Shown: one piece after another, positions 8,521 to 18,255 of the stretch
Layout of the letters: every line of letters begins with the position of its first letter
How positions within the stretch are numbered: position 1 is the stretch's first letter
NCBI GenBank assembly: GCA_965221455.1
Contig: OZ244890.1
Location: 1,488,001-1,552,000, forward strand
From: SMWN01 sp965221455
GTDB taxonomy: Bacteria > Pseudomonadota > Gammaproteobacteria > Eutrophobiales > Eutrophobiaceae
Direction of reading: 5' to 3'
Length of the DNA: 64,000 bases
Notes under the pieces: model-generated
Seen by the model: the letters and a program-made list of their open reading frames with translations, nothing else
What the model was told of the DNA's origin: nothing
Databases searched by the model: none
Program-made: the position numbers and the translations under genes

Positions 8521-9810
8521 ATGCTGACCGAGATACCGAAAAAACTGGGGAAGTACGAAATCATCAGGGAACTGGGTCGGGGTAGCATGGGTGTGGTTTA
8601 TAAGGGCCATGACCCTTTTACAGATCATCGCGTTGCTCTAAAAGTGGCCAATATACATTCATTAAAGAAGAAAGCTACCGAACGTTACAAGAAGATTTTT
8701 TTTAATGAGGCGCATACAGCAGGAAAATTAAAACATCCTAATATTATAGAAATTCTGGATGCGGGTGCTGAAGATGATGTTTGTTATATCGTTATGGAGT
8801 TGGTCGAAGGAGGACATACTCTAAAACTTCACTGTAAGCCTGACAATCTTTTACCTTACGAGCAGGTGATTGAGATCATATTTAAATGTGCCAAGGCACT
8901 GGATTATGCACACCGAATTGGTGTTGTTCACAGAGATGTCAAGCCTACCAATATTCTTCTGACGAAAAACATGGATGTCAAGTTTTGCGATTTCAGTATT
9001 GCACATCTAATGACTGGAGAAGCTGAAACGACTATGCCAACCGGTTTCGTTGGTTCTCCTCGTTATATGTCTCCTGAGCAGGCGCAAGAAGACTTGATTA
9101 CAAACCAAACCGATTTGTTTTCATTAGGTATCGTTATGTACGAATTACTTACCGGGAATCATCCTTTTGCTGCGGATGGTTTCTCACGTTTAATTTACAA
9201 GATTATCAATGAACAACCACCGCCACTGAAAGATTATCGTAAAGATGTCCCTGCTATTTTAGAAAAAATTATTCATCATGTTCTGCAAAAGAATCCTGAA
9301 AAGCGTTACAAAATGGGTTTGAATCTGGCAGCGGATTTGAGTTTGGCTTTTGATTATCTGGATATTCCGCAAGAAGATATTAATGAAAAAGAAAGATTTC
9401 TTCAGGTTCAGTCTCTGGACTTTTTCCAGGGGTTTTCAGAAGCGGAGATCTGGGAAATCATTCGTGTTTGTGTGTGGCAAGAATATGCGGCCGGACAGGA
9501 AATTGTTGTGCAGGGAGATATTGATGAAGCACTTTATGTAGTTATTGCAGGGGTTGTTAATGTTTATCGAGAAGCCAATCTGATTGGTAGCGTGGAATCA
9601 GGCGATTGCTTTGGAGAGATGAGTTATCGTTCGAAAACAAAACGTACAGCAATGATTCGGGCGAATAATGCTGTTCGACTCCTGAAAATAAACAGTACAG
9701 CAGTGGATCAATTATCTGTGGGTTGTCAACTGCGCTTCAACAAGATCTTTTTTGGAACGCTGGTAAGAAGACTTTCTTTTACCGGCAGAAAGGTTTTAGA
9801 CGAAAATTAA
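8521..9810 (+). CDS. Ser/Thr protein kinase with C-terminal cNMP-binding domain (paralogue 1)
   Basis: Residues 8-270 are a Hanks-type kinase: glycine loop GRGSMGVVYKG, VALKVAN lysine, FFNEAHTAGKLKHPNI helix C, catalytic HRDVKPTNILL and the MSPEQ P+1 loop. The metal-binding loop is CDFS instead of DFG. There is no transmembrane segment. Residues 290-425 form a CRP/PKA-regulatory-like cyclic nucleotide domain with SGDCFGEMSY and RTAMIRA, so a soluble nucleotide or related ligand may control the kinase. I chose the ATG at 8521 over a TTG 6 nt upstream because of the aligned start of the second paralogue. Its stop overlaps that of pgi. Confidence 0.85.
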   Translation: MLTEIPKKLGKYEIIRELGRGSMGVVYKGHDPFTDHRVALKVANIHSLKKKATERYKKIFFNEAHTAGKLKHPNIIEILDAGAEDDVCYIVMELVEGGHTLKLHCKPDNLLPYEQVIEIIFKCAKALDYAHRIGVVHRDVKPTNILLTKNMDVKFCDFSIAHLMTGEAETTMPTGFVGSPRYMSPEQAQEDLITNQTDLFSLGIVMYELLTGNHPFAADGFSRLIYKIINEQPPPLKDYRKDVPAILEKIIHHVLQKNPEKRYKMGLNLAADLSLAFDYLDIPQEDINEKERFLQVQSLDFFQGFSEAEIWEIIRVCVWQEYAAGQEIVVQGDIDEALYVVIAGVVNVYREANLIGSVESGDCFGEMSYRSKTKRTAMIRANNAVRLLKINSTAVDQLSVGCQLRFNKIFFGTLVRRLSFTGRKVLDEN

Positions 9811-11423
9811 TCTTTTTGTGAGATATTGTTTTTAGCGATATAACGGGATATCAATCTATTTGTTGACGGGTCATGACTGGATGTATTTATATTGCCATCC
9901 ATCTCTTCCAAAATATTTTTTGCAAGATTTTTTCCCAGTTCAACACCCCATTGATCAAATGGATTGATGTTCCATAGTTGGCTCTGTACGAAACATCTAT
10001 GTTCATACAAACATAGTAATGTTCCCAAAGTGGTCGGTGATAGTTCATCGAGAACAATGGTTGTACTTGGATGATTGCCAGGAATATTTTTATATGCTGA
10101 TTCTGTACTTGCCATAGCGCCACTCATTAATGCCTCACTCTGTGCCAGACAATTCGCGACCAATTCCTTATGATGCTTTTTGTTCCCTAAAGTGCTCATG
10201 AGGCTGACAATGAAATCAACAGGAGTCATATGTGTTCCTTGATGCAGACACTGAAAGCAGGAATGCTGTGAGTTGGAACCAATGCCGCCCCACACAATCG
10301 GGGCGGTGTTGTATTCAATTTTTTTGCCATCGTTATCAATATGTTTGCCATTGCTTTCCATGATCAATTGGCCGACATATGCAGGTAGCATATTAAGGGA
10401 ATGATCATAGGGAAATATCGCAAGTGTCTCTGTATGAAAAAAATTGGCATACCAAATATCAATCAATCCCAGAATAACAGGCAGGTTATTTTCCAGTGAT
10501 TGCTCACGAAAATGTTGATCCATTGCAGAGGCACCTTTGAGAAAATCATGAAAATTTCTCATACCGATTTTGATAGCAATAGGTAGGCCGATGGCTGACC
10601 AAACTGAATAGCGCCCGCCTATCCATTCCCAGATGTGAAAAATATTTTCATCTTTTACACCGAATGTAATCGCTTTATCGTGATTGGCAGTGACAGCCAA
10701 TATGTGTTTATCCGGGGCGGTACAACCGTTCTCCTTTAGCCACTTGGTCGCAGTTGTCGCGTTAAGGAGTGTTTCTCGTGTAGTAAAGGATTTTGATGAG
10801 ATGATAAATAAAGTTGTTTCGGGAGCTGATTTTTCAAGTGCTGAATTGATATCACTGAAATCGACATTGGAGACGAAGTGAATGACGATATCTGAAACAG
10901 AGAAATCAGTAAGCGCAGTCGTCACCAATCCGGGACCGATATCCGATCCACCGACGCCGATGTTGATAACTGTTTCAATTGATTTGCCGCTATACCCCTT
11001 GATCCCCCCATTGTGTAGCTGTTCAATAAATTCTTGTATACGTTTTAACTCGTTGTGTACCAATTCGGTGATGTTTTCACCGTTGGCATAATAAGGTTCA
11101 TTTACGGACGTGCGTAGTGCCATGTGCATAGCCGCAATATTCTCGGTCTGATTGATTGTTGCACCACTGAATAGTTGCTGAATGGCACCTGTTAAATTTG
11201 AATTTTGTGCCATTGACATTAGCAGTTTGACGGTTTCCTGCGTTATAAGATGTTTTGAATAATCGACATAAAGCCCGTTGAATTCGTATGATAACGTTTC
11301 AGCCCGTTCCTGCTTTTGTTTGAACATTTCTTTTAGACTAGTCCCGAAAATTTTTTTCTGGTGTTCGATAAGAGCTTGCCAGCAGGGTTCTGTCAAATGT
11401 CCGGGTTTTTTATATGCACTCAT
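9807..11423 (-). CDS. pgi: Glucose-6-phosphate isomerase
   Basis: This 538-residue enzyme interconverts glucose 6-phosphate and fructose 6-phosphate. The SIS fold is marked by VINIGVGGSDIGPGLV (about residue 150) and by the phosphate-binding SSKSFTTRETLLNA (about 207). GGRYSVWSAIGLPIAI (about 267) and ESNGKHID (about 350) carry catalytic residues, and QWGVELGKNLA near the C-terminus is the second Pgi signature. It is shorter and more divergent at the ends than the E. coli enzyme but retains all signatures. It is convergent with the kinase gene, the two overlapping by 4 nt, and has no operon partner. Confidence 0.95.
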   Translation of the reverse strand: MSAYKKPGHLTEPCWQALIEHQKKIFGTSLKEMFKQKQERAETLSYEFNGLYVDYSKHLITQETVKLLMSMAQNSNLTGAIQQLFSGATINQTENIAAMHMALRTSVNEPYYANGENITELVHNELKRIQEFIEQLHNGGIKGYSGKSIETVINIGVGGSDIGPGLVTTALTDFSVSDIVIHFVSNVDFSDINSALEKSAPETTLFIISSKSFTTRETLLNATTATKWLKENGCTAPDKHILAVTANHDKAITFGVKDENIFHIWEWIGGRYSVWSAIGLPIAIKIGMRNFHDFLKGASAMDQHFREQSLENNLPVILGLIDIWYANFFHTETLAIFPYDHSLNMLPAYVGQLIMESNGKHIDNDGKKIEYNTAPIVWGGIGSNSQHSCFQCLHQGTHMTPVDFIVSLMSTLGNKKHHKELVANCLAQSEALMSGAMASTESAYKNIPGNHPSTTIVLDELSPTTLGTLLCLYEHRCFVQSQLWNINPFDQWGVELGKNLAKNILEEMDGNINTSSHDPSTNRLISRYIAKNNISQKD

Positions 11424-11614
11424 TAAAGATAATGTATATCAATTTGGTTAAACTACAGCCGAATAAGTCCAACGTAAATCGCAATTATTGATTGTCAAGT
11501 GTGTACGCTGGATTGATGCACGTTGCGGCCGGGATGCTAACACGAAAAATTCCACATATTCCCGAGGGTCTGCAAATTGTCAATAGATTGGGTTTCTATT
11601 GGATCAGGTGATTT

Positions 11615-12046
11615 TCAACCTGCGATATAACTTTCCAGCTGGTCAATAATAAATTCTTTCTCGGCGAGAATCTTTTTTACAACATCCATGACTGATAACA
11701 TGCCAATAGGCTGTCCATTCTCTTTCACAGGAAGATGTCGAACATGATGTTCGGACATAATTCTCATGCAGTCTTCAATGGATTGGTCTGCAGTAACCGA
11801 CAAAACCTCCAAAGTCATAATATCCCTGACAGGCGTATCACGCGATGATCTGGTCTCAAGGATAACTTTTCTGGTGTAATCACGTTCTGAAATAATGCCT
11901 GCCAACCGGTTATCATCCATGACGAGTAAGGCACCGACCTTAACATCTGTCATTAACTTGATTGCGTCGTATACCGTGATATCTGGAGTGACGGAATACA
12001 TTTCGTAACTTTTATCGCTTAAAAGTTCGCGTGCAGAAATCGTCAT
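11615..12046 (-). CDS. CBS-pair domain protein
   Basis: This 143-residue protein consists of two tandem CBS motifs (about residues 10-65 and 75-130). Typical segments are VGALLVMDDNRLAGIISERDY and HHVRHLPVKENGQPIGMLSVMDVVK. Such stand-alone CBS pairs bind adenine nucleotides or SAM and act as energy sensors, but no partner domain is fused here. It is monocistronic and diverges from the second kinase gene, so a link to kinase signalling is possible but only inferred from position. Confidence 0.8.
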   Translation of the reverse strand: MTISARELLSDKSYEMYSVTPDITVYDAIKLMTDVKVGALLVMDDNRLAGIISERDYTRKVILETRSSRDTPVRDIMTLEVLSVTADQSIEDCMRIMSEHHVRHLPVKENGQPIGMLSVMDVVKKILAEKEFIIDQLESYIAG

Positions 12047-12362
12047 GAATTTATCCTATATAATTTCGTTTACTTCACCAAGTCATAAAAAGTTGCGTAC
12101 AGGGGTCACGAATATATAACCCGTTTAGTATAGTCAGCTTATGCTAAAGATTCCAAGACAAATTTGCCAACCATACTGTATAATGTGCAGACTGGATGGT
12201 GGCGTGAAACATGATGTTTCTCTGTCCCCAAAGCCGGGTTTGTGGCAGTATCGCCGAGCATCCCTGACTGGATATCTTTCGTCAGGAATGCAATATTTGA
12301 ACTAAAATTCTTAACCTGGATATTAAACCTCCTGACTAATTGAAAAAATGCGTGGTAGCGAG
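12047..12362. other. Divergent intergenic region between CBS gene and second kinase
   Basis: About 300 bp between divergent starts must hold both promoters. I see no confident -35/-10 pair, no long inverted repeat and no coding region. Short open frames here lack ribosome binding sites. Confidence 0.4.
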
Positions 12363-13646
12363 ATGAACCTTCCTGAAAAATTGGGCAAATACGATGTTTT
12401 GTCGGAAATAGACCGGGGCAGTATGGGCATAGTATACCTCGGCCATGATCCATATGTTGATCGTGGTGTTGCCATCAAGGTTGCGCATGCCGAAGATCTC
12501 AAGGATGTAGAATCCGGCGAACGATACAAAAAAATGTTTTTCAACGAAGCTCATACTGCCGGCTGCTTGAATCATCCTAATATTGTCGGAATTTATGATG
12601 CGGGTGCTGAAGATGATATTTGCTACATCGTTATGGAATTGGTCAGAAATGGTGAGACACTTAAACCCTATTGCAGGCCCGACAATCTTTTACCCGTGGA
12701 AAAAGTTGTAGAGATGATCTTCAAGTGCGCCAAAGCTCTGGACTATGCGCATAAACAGGGTGTTGTTCATCGTGATATAAAACCGTCAAATATTCTGGTT
12801 GAAGAGGATCTGGACGTGATGATCGCGGATTTCAGTATTGCGCAGATGAACAAGGTCGATGATGCAGCAACGCAACAAGTCGGGTTGATGGGATCTCCCA
12901 AATACATGTCTCCGGAACAGCTGAAGGAAGAAGAGATAACACATCACACGGATCTGTTTTCATTGGGGATCGTGATGTATGAGATGTTAACCGGAAAACA
13001 TCCTTTCTCTGCCGAGAATTTTTCTGGATTGGTCACTAAAATACTCAATGAAGATCCACCCGCATTAAAAGATTTACGGCATGATTTGCCGGATGCACTG
13101 ATAGAAATATTTGCAAAAGCAACAGAAAAAACAATCAAGGCACGCTATCAAACCGGTTTGGAATTTGCTGTTGCCCTGAGTAATGCATTTGAAACGCTTG
13201 AGGGACCGGAAGAGGATATTGCAGAGCAGGAGAAGTTTAATGCAATCAAGCGCCTTGAATTCTTTGAGAGTTTTCCCGATTCGGAAATATGGGAAATTAT
13301 CCGGGCGAGTAATTGGCAGGATTATGCTGCCGGGGATGATATCATTGTCGAAGGGGAACTGGATGATTGTTTTTATGTTATCGTCGAAGGCGAAGTCGGA
13401 GTGGTAAAAGACGGCAAGTCCATAAGTGTTCTGGGTGCTGGAGACTGTTTTGGTGAGATGGGTTATTTTACAGAAGCAAAAAGAACGGCGACCATCAGGG
13501 CGTTTACCGAGACCACACTACTCAAAATAAACTCAACGGTTATGTCCCAGGCATCACTTGAATGCCAGGCACGTTTCTTGAAAGTATTCCTTAGAACATT
13601 AATTTACAGATTGTCGGCGACGATGGATATGGCTACACAGGATTAG
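12363..13646 (+). CDS. Ser/Thr protein kinase with C-terminal cNMP-binding domain (paralogue 2)
   Basis: This is a close paralogue of the 8521-9810 kinase with the same architecture. The kinase domain has DRGSMGIVYLG, VAIKVAH, HRDIKPSNIL and MSPEQ. The metal loop is again ADFS rather than DFG, so the substitution is shared and ancestral to the pair. The glycine loop begins DRG instead of GRG. The cNMP-like domain shows GAGDCFGEMGY and RTATIRAF. An in-frame ATG at 12348 would add five residues, and the start at 12363 aligns better with the paralogue. The kinases sit 2.5 kb apart around pgi and the CBS gene, suggesting a duplication followed by insertion. Confidence 0.85.
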   Translation: MNLPEKLGKYDVLSEIDRGSMGIVYLGHDPYVDRGVAIKVAHAEDLKDVESGERYKKMFFNEAHTAGCLNHPNIVGIYDAGAEDDICYIVMELVRNGETLKPYCRPDNLLPVEKVVEMIFKCAKALDYAHKQGVVHRDIKPSNILVEEDLDVMIADFSIAQMNKVDDAATQQVGLMGSPKYMSPEQLKEEEITHHTDLFSLGIVMYEMLTGKHPFSAENFSGLVTKILNEDPPALKDLRHDLPDALIEIFAKATEKTIKARYQTGLEFAVALSNAFETLEGPEEDIAEQEKFNAIKRLEFFESFPDSEIWEIIRASNWQDYAAGDDIIVEGELDDCFYVIVEGEVGVVKDGKSISVLGAGDCFGEMGYFTEAKRTATIRAFTETTLLKINSTVMSQASLECQARFLKVFLRTLIYRLSATMDMATQD

Positions 13647-13731
13647 TTTATGATTCTTGTGTGCTAACACAGCTATACACGTGTGATACGCCTTGCAAGC
13701 GGCGGGTGTTTAGAGAGGGGGATTGGTTCTG

Positions 13732-15684
13732 GTGTCTGCAAATTCAAGGTTCGGCTCGGTGGACAATTCCTGTCGCTTGGGGCTTTCTATTTCATTTTTT
13801 ATTACTTCGATAATCTCGACTCCAGCCTATAGTGTAAGTTTTGAGGCTGGAGAGTTAACCGGCAGCGTCGATACCACCCTGACCTACGGCTCAAGTTTCA
13901 GAGTTAATAATCAAGATAGAGCGATTATCGGTTCTATTCCCGACCCCGCTGATGTCGGGCTTACAGGTATAGATGCCTCCGTAACAGGCACCTCCTTTTC
14001 AGAGAATGCAGACAACGGCAATCAAAACTATAATAAAGGCATCATCAGTAGTACAGGGAAATTCACCACTGAGGTCTCACTCAATTACAGGAACTTTGGC
14101 TTTTTTTCGCGCTTTAACGGTTTCAGGGATTATAAAAGCAAGGATGCAGGTGAGCGAACAGCATTATCAGACAAAGCGGATAGACTGGTTACCGAGAACC
14201 TTAATTTGCAAGACCTGTATGTCTGGAGAAATTTTAATATTGGGGCTATGCCTGCGAGTATTCGCATCGGTGAACAAGTGTTAAGTTGGGGCGAAAGTAC
14301 GTTTATACAAAATGGCATTAACATCATTAATCCTTTTGATGTAAGTAAACTACGTACCCCGGGTTCACAAATTAAAGATGCTTTAGTACCGGTCGGGATA
14401 GTGAATTTCTCTATCTCTCCCACGGATAATTTATCTTTTGATGCTTATTACCAATACGATTGGGAACGAACCATAATCGAGCCTGTTGGTTCCTATTTCT
14501 CAACCAATGACTTTGTTGGTGATGGTGGGGATAAAATATTTCTTGGTTTTGGTGCCGTCTCCGATAGAGGTACAAATGTACAGGCAGCAGTTGGTGGCGC
14601 CAGGACGTTTGGCGTGTTAAACAGTCTTATGGCTGCATCTGGTTTACGCTTCTCTGCGTTCGATAGGGATTTTCTGGCTGTTAAACGTATTGCTGATGAC
14701 AGACCGGAGAATGGTGGTGAGTTTGGTTTTGCATTGAAATATTATTCGGAAAAATTGAATGATACCGAGTTTGGATTCCACTTCATTAATCATCACAGCA
14801 GAACACCGATAATCAGCGCGAGGACGGGGTCGCCGGTTGGGGTGACTGCGGCGACCGCAGTTGCAGCTTTTGGTGTCCCGATGCAAATTGCCGCGTATGC
14901 ACAGACGGCAAATTATTTCATCGAATATCCTGAAGATATCCAACGCATGGGGTTAAGTTTTAATACTCAGGTTAAAGGTATTGCTTTTCAGGGTGAATAC
15001 ACCCTGGTACACGACGCACCTTTGCAAGTCGACGACATCGAACTCATGTTTGCAGCACTTTGTCCCATTAACGGACAAATTGGTGGCGGTGCAGGGCGCA
15101 ACCAGGTTGATCCCGGTTGCGCCAATACCGGAACCGGACAGATTATCCGTGGCTTTATTGAGCGAGATGTCAGTCAGTTTCAGGTTACAGCGACCAAGGT
15201 TATTGGTTCAATTCCTGGTGCAAATCAGGCGATATTGATTGGTGAAGTCGGTATGACCCACGTTCACGACATGCCGAGCAAGACAGACTTACGTTTAAAT
15301 GCTCCCGGAACCTTTGTGAGTGGTAACGCGAGTCAAGGTGACGCAGGTGGACTTCACGCAGGCAGAGCCGCAGAAGATGCGGATCACTTTGCCGATGCTA
15401 CATCATGGGGGGTTCGTATGGCTGGACGTTTGACGTATAACAATCTTGTCGGATCCTTAAATATTTCTCCCAGGTTCGCTTTGTCTCAAGATGTTAGCGG
15501 AATAACGCCGGGACCCGGAGGAAATTTTCTTGCAGGACGCAGAGCAATTACTTTAGGCGTGACCACGGATTATCAAAATGTATGGCGAACTGATCTCAGT
15601 TACACAAGCTTTCAGGGTGCAGGTCGATATAATCTGTTAAATGACCGTGATTTTGTGGCTTTCAGCATGAGTTATTTTTTCTAG
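13732..15684 (+). CDS. DUF1302 family outer-membrane protein
   Basis: This protein of about 650 residues has an N-terminal signal peptide (hydrophobic stretch SISFFITSIISTPAYS) and a beta-barrel-like body ending in FSMSYFF with a C-terminal Phe, as expected of an outer-membrane protein. DUF1302 members are large porin-like proteins of Gammaproteobacteria. Motifs include GEQVLSWGESTFIQNGINIINP. I place the start at GTG 13732 because a strong purine-rich site (AGAGAGGGGGA) ends 9 nt upstream; a TTG at 13723 is too close to it. It heads a four-gene operon with DUF1329, YCF48-like and MMPL genes. This set co-occurs widely, and its substrate is not settled. Confidence 0.85.
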   Translation: MSANSRFGSVDNSCRLGLSISFFITSIISTPAYSVSFEAGELTGSVDTTLTYGSSFRVNNQDRAIIGSIPDPADVGLTGIDASVTGTSFSENADNGNQNYNKGIISSTGKFTTEVSLNYRNFGFFSRFNGFRDYKSKDAGERTALSDKADRLVTENLNLQDLYVWRNFNIGAMPASIRIGEQVLSWGESTFIQNGINIINPFDVSKLRTPGSQIKDALVPVGIVNFSISPTDNLSFDAYYQYDWERTIIEPVGSYFSTNDFVGDGGDKIFLGFGAVSDRGTNVQAAVGGARTFGVLNSLMAASGLRFSAFDRDFLAVKRIADDRPENGGEFGFALKYYSEKLNDTEFGFHFINHHSRTPIISARTGSPVGVTAATAVAAFGVPMQIAAYAQTANYFIEYPEDIQRMGLSFNTQVKGIAFQGEYTLVHDAPLQVDDIELMFAALCPINGQIGGGAGRNQVDPGCANTGTGQIIRGFIERDVSQFQVTATKVIGSIPGANQAILIGEVGMTHVHDMPSKTDLRLNAPGTFVSGNASQGDAGGLHAGRAAEDADHFADATSWGVRMAGRLTYNNLVGSLNISPRFALSQDVSGITPGPGGNFLAGRRAITLGVTTDYQNVWRTDLSYTSFQGAGRYNLLNDRDFVAFSMSYFF

Positions 15685-15701
15685 GTTGGAAGATCTGAAC
15701 C

Positions 15702-17087
15702 GTGAATAAAAAGATAAATATAGTGCTTGTCAATGTCCCAACCAGTGTTTTGGTCGGTCTCATGATGATCTCGGTCGCAATGTCTGCAATTGCAGAGATG
15801 AGCACAGACGAAATTGCCCGCCTTGGTGTTGATTTGACTCCGTTGGGTGGAGAAAAGGCCGCGAATGCAGCGGGGACTATTCCTGCCTGGGATGGTGGTC
15901 TAGCACAAGCACCTTCTGGTTATGTAGCAGGAGGATATTACATTGATCCTTATTCTGATGATGCCATTAAGATCACAATTACTTCAAAAAATATGACTGC
16001 TCATGCGAATCACTTGACGGAAAGCCATAAGGCGTTGTTAAAAACTTATCCTGATAGCTTCAAGATGAATATTTATCCAACCCACCGTTCAGCCGCAGTA
16101 CCACAATATGTTTATGATGCAACTAAAAAAATTGCAGGTGTCGCCAAACTCACGGTCGATGGTAATGGTGTAGATAATGCGGTCGTGGGGATCCCCTTTC
16201 CAATCCCTTCGAGCGGTCTGGAAGCCATCTGGAATCATATGCTCAGATTTCGGGCAAGTGTTGCCGAACGTGATATCGCGCAGGCAGCTCCAACCCGTGG
16301 CGGGAATTACACGCTAGTGAAATTTTCTGATCAATTTAACCTCCAATACAGTCAAGAAGGCATGACGGTTGCGGAACTGAACAATATTATTCTTCATTTC
16401 AAGCAAGAGATTAAAGCGCCTGCCAGATTGGCGGGAGGCATTCTTCTGATCCATGAGACCCTGAATCAGAATGCCGAAAATCGTAAAGCGTGGCTGTATA
16501 ACCCGGGTCAACGCCGTGTCAGACGTGCACCGAATGTCGCCTTTGATAATCCAGGCACAGCGACTGACGGTATGCGCACCAACGATCAGTTTGATATGTT
16601 CAACGGGAGTCCCGAACGTTATCGCTGGACTTTAGTCGGTAAAAAAGAGATCCATGTTCCATACAACAACTACAAATTACAGGATCCTTCGGTTAAGTAT
16701 TCAGATATCCTGCAGCCGTTGCATATAAATCCTGCATTGCTCCGTTATGAGTTACACAGAGTCTGGGTAGTTGATGCAATATTGAAAGAAGACGCAAGAC
16801 ACCTGTACAAAAGACGCACCTTTTATATTGACGAAGATTCCTGGCAAATTCTGGTGGTGGATCAATATGATAACCGGGATCAGTTATGGAGAGTTTCAGA
16901 AGGCTTTGCGATTAATTATTACAACGTACCCAGTTTGTGGACGACGCTGGAGGTACATACTGATCTACAGGCCGGGCGTTATATCGCCATTGGTTTAACC
17001 AATGAGAGCAAGCCGTATAACTTTAATGTAGATCTTTCCACGAGTGATTTTACACCTGCAGCATTAAGAAGAGATGGAACAAGATAA
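15702..17087 (+). CDS. DUF1329 family exported protein
   Basis: This 461-residue protein has a signal peptide (TSVLVGLMMISVAMSAIA) and the DUF1329 core: LTPLGGEKAANAAGTIPAWDGG at the mature N-terminus, then NPGQRRVRRAPNVAFDNPG and RRTFYIDEDSWQILVVDQYD. The fold is related to LolA/LolB-like lipoprotein or lipid-carrying proteins, so a periplasmic hydrophobic-ligand carrier is plausible. It starts with GTG 17 nt after the DUF1302 stop, behind a GGAAG site. With DUF1302 in the outer membrane and MMPL in the inner membrane it could form an envelope-spanning path. Confidence 0.85.
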   Translation: MNKKINIVLVNVPTSVLVGLMMISVAMSAIAEMSTDEIARLGVDLTPLGGEKAANAAGTIPAWDGGLAQAPSGYVAGGYYIDPYSDDAIKITITSKNMTAHANHLTESHKALLKTYPDSFKMNIYPTHRSAAVPQYVYDATKKIAGVAKLTVDGNGVDNAVVGIPFPIPSSGLEAIWNHMLRFRASVAERDIAQAAPTRGGNYTLVKFSDQFNLQYSQEGMTVAELNNIILHFKQEIKAPARLAGGILLIHETLNQNAENRKAWLYNPGQRRVRRAPNVAFDNPGTATDGMRTNDQFDMFNGSPERYRWTLVGKKEIHVPYNNYKLQDPSVKYSDILQPLHINPALLRYELHRVWVVDAILKEDARHLYKRRTFYIDEDSWQILVVDQYDNRDQLWRVSEGFAINYYNVPSLWTTLEVHTDLQAGRYIAIGLTNESKPYNFNVDLSTSDFTPAALRRDGTR

Positions 17088-17211
17088 ATTGTAATATTCA
17101 GCATTGATTATGAGTTTGTGCACTGGTCATAAACCAAAAACACTTGATGTTCTCATTTGCACAACCGAAAAATGTATTATTTTTAAAAATAAGGGATATT
17201 GGTTGATACGC

Positions 17212-18243
17212 ATGCGAAATCTATCCGTCATGCTCTCTCGTTCTGCCTGGCATATATGTTTTATATTTTCAGTATTCATGATTTCTTCATTATTCACCGG
17301 TGTTCAGGCTAATGGTGATTCAATCATGGCTAAATTGGTCGGCGAATCAATGTTGCTTGATGGTGTTTCCAAAGATGGTTTAATGGCGGCGGTGGGAGAA
17401 CGAGGGCATGTGCTTCTATCTACAGATGGGGAGCAATGGCGGCAAGTCCTTGTGCCGACAAGAACGACACTCACAGCTGTGTATTTTCACGACAAGATGA
17501 ATGGTTGGATTGTCGGCCATGACGCAGTGATCTTGCGTACCACGGATGGCGGCAACGTTTGGCAAAAAGTAAATGCCGATCCGGAAGGACAAATTCCCTT
17601 GTTTGATGTCTGGTTTGGGAATGGAAAACAGGGAATCGCCATCGGCGCCTACGGTCTTTACCTTATCTCTGGAGATGGCGGTGTAACCTGGGATAAGAGT
17701 GAACTGAATATTAGTGTGGATAAATCCATATATGATTTGGATAGAGAACATCCTGTAGCTGAAGATGATGACGATTTTCAAGATTCTTATGACCTGCATC
17801 TAAATAGTATTGCTGTAGCAAGTAACGGTCGAGCATATATTGCTGCAGAGTCGGGTAAAGTATATCGATCAGATGATTTTGGGGATCATTGGATACCTTT
17901 GGCAATACCTTATATCGGCTCATTCTTCGGTATATTACCTGTAACAGGAGATATCATTCTGGTTTTTGGTTTACGCGGTCATCTATTCCGGTCGGAAGAT
18001 GCGGGTGAACATTGGCAAAAAATTCAAACACCGACACGTGCAATGCTGACAAACGGTATTGCAGTGACGGCAAATGAAATCTATATCACCGGATTGGGTG
18101 GAACAATCCTGAAAAGTAATGATACGGGTAAAAGTTTCACATTAATCGAGCAGGATGCCCGTAACGGATTTACCGCAATCATTCAAGGTCATGATGGTAA
18201 TTTAATCACGCTGGGAGAGAAAGGTATCGGATTGATACAGTAG
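17212..18243 (+). CDS. YCF48/BNR-repeat exported protein
   Basis: This protein of about 343 residues has a signal peptide (ICFIFSVFMISSLFTGVQA) and a series of BNR/photosystem-assembly (YCF48) beta-propeller repeats, recognisable as WIVGHDAVILRTTDGG, IAIGAYGLYLISGDGG, YRSDDFGDHW and FRSEDAGEHW. A frame extending upstream to 17104 exists, but the ATG at 17212 places the signal peptide at the N-terminus and is preferred. YCF48-like proteins in such operons are probable periplasmic scaffolds for the neighbouring transporter. It is 12 nt upstream of the MMPL gene. Confidence 0.8.
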   Translation: MRNLSVMLSRSAWHICFIFSVFMISSLFTGVQANGDSIMAKLVGESMLLDGVSKDGLMAAVGERGHVLLSTDGEQWRQVLVPTRTTLTAVYFHDKMNGWIVGHDAVILRTTDGGNVWQKVNADPEGQIPLFDVWFGNGKQGIAIGAYGLYLISGDGGVTWDKSELNISVDKSIYDLDREHPVAEDDDDFQDSYDLHLNSIAVASNGRAYIAAESGKVYRSDDFGDHWIPLAIPYIGSFFGILPVTGDIILVFGLRGHLFRSEDAGEHWQKIQTPTRAMLTNGIAVTANEIYITGLGGTILKSNDTGKSFTLIEQDARNGFTAIIQGHDGNLITLGEKGIGLIQ

Positions 18244-18255
18244 ACAAGATATCCA

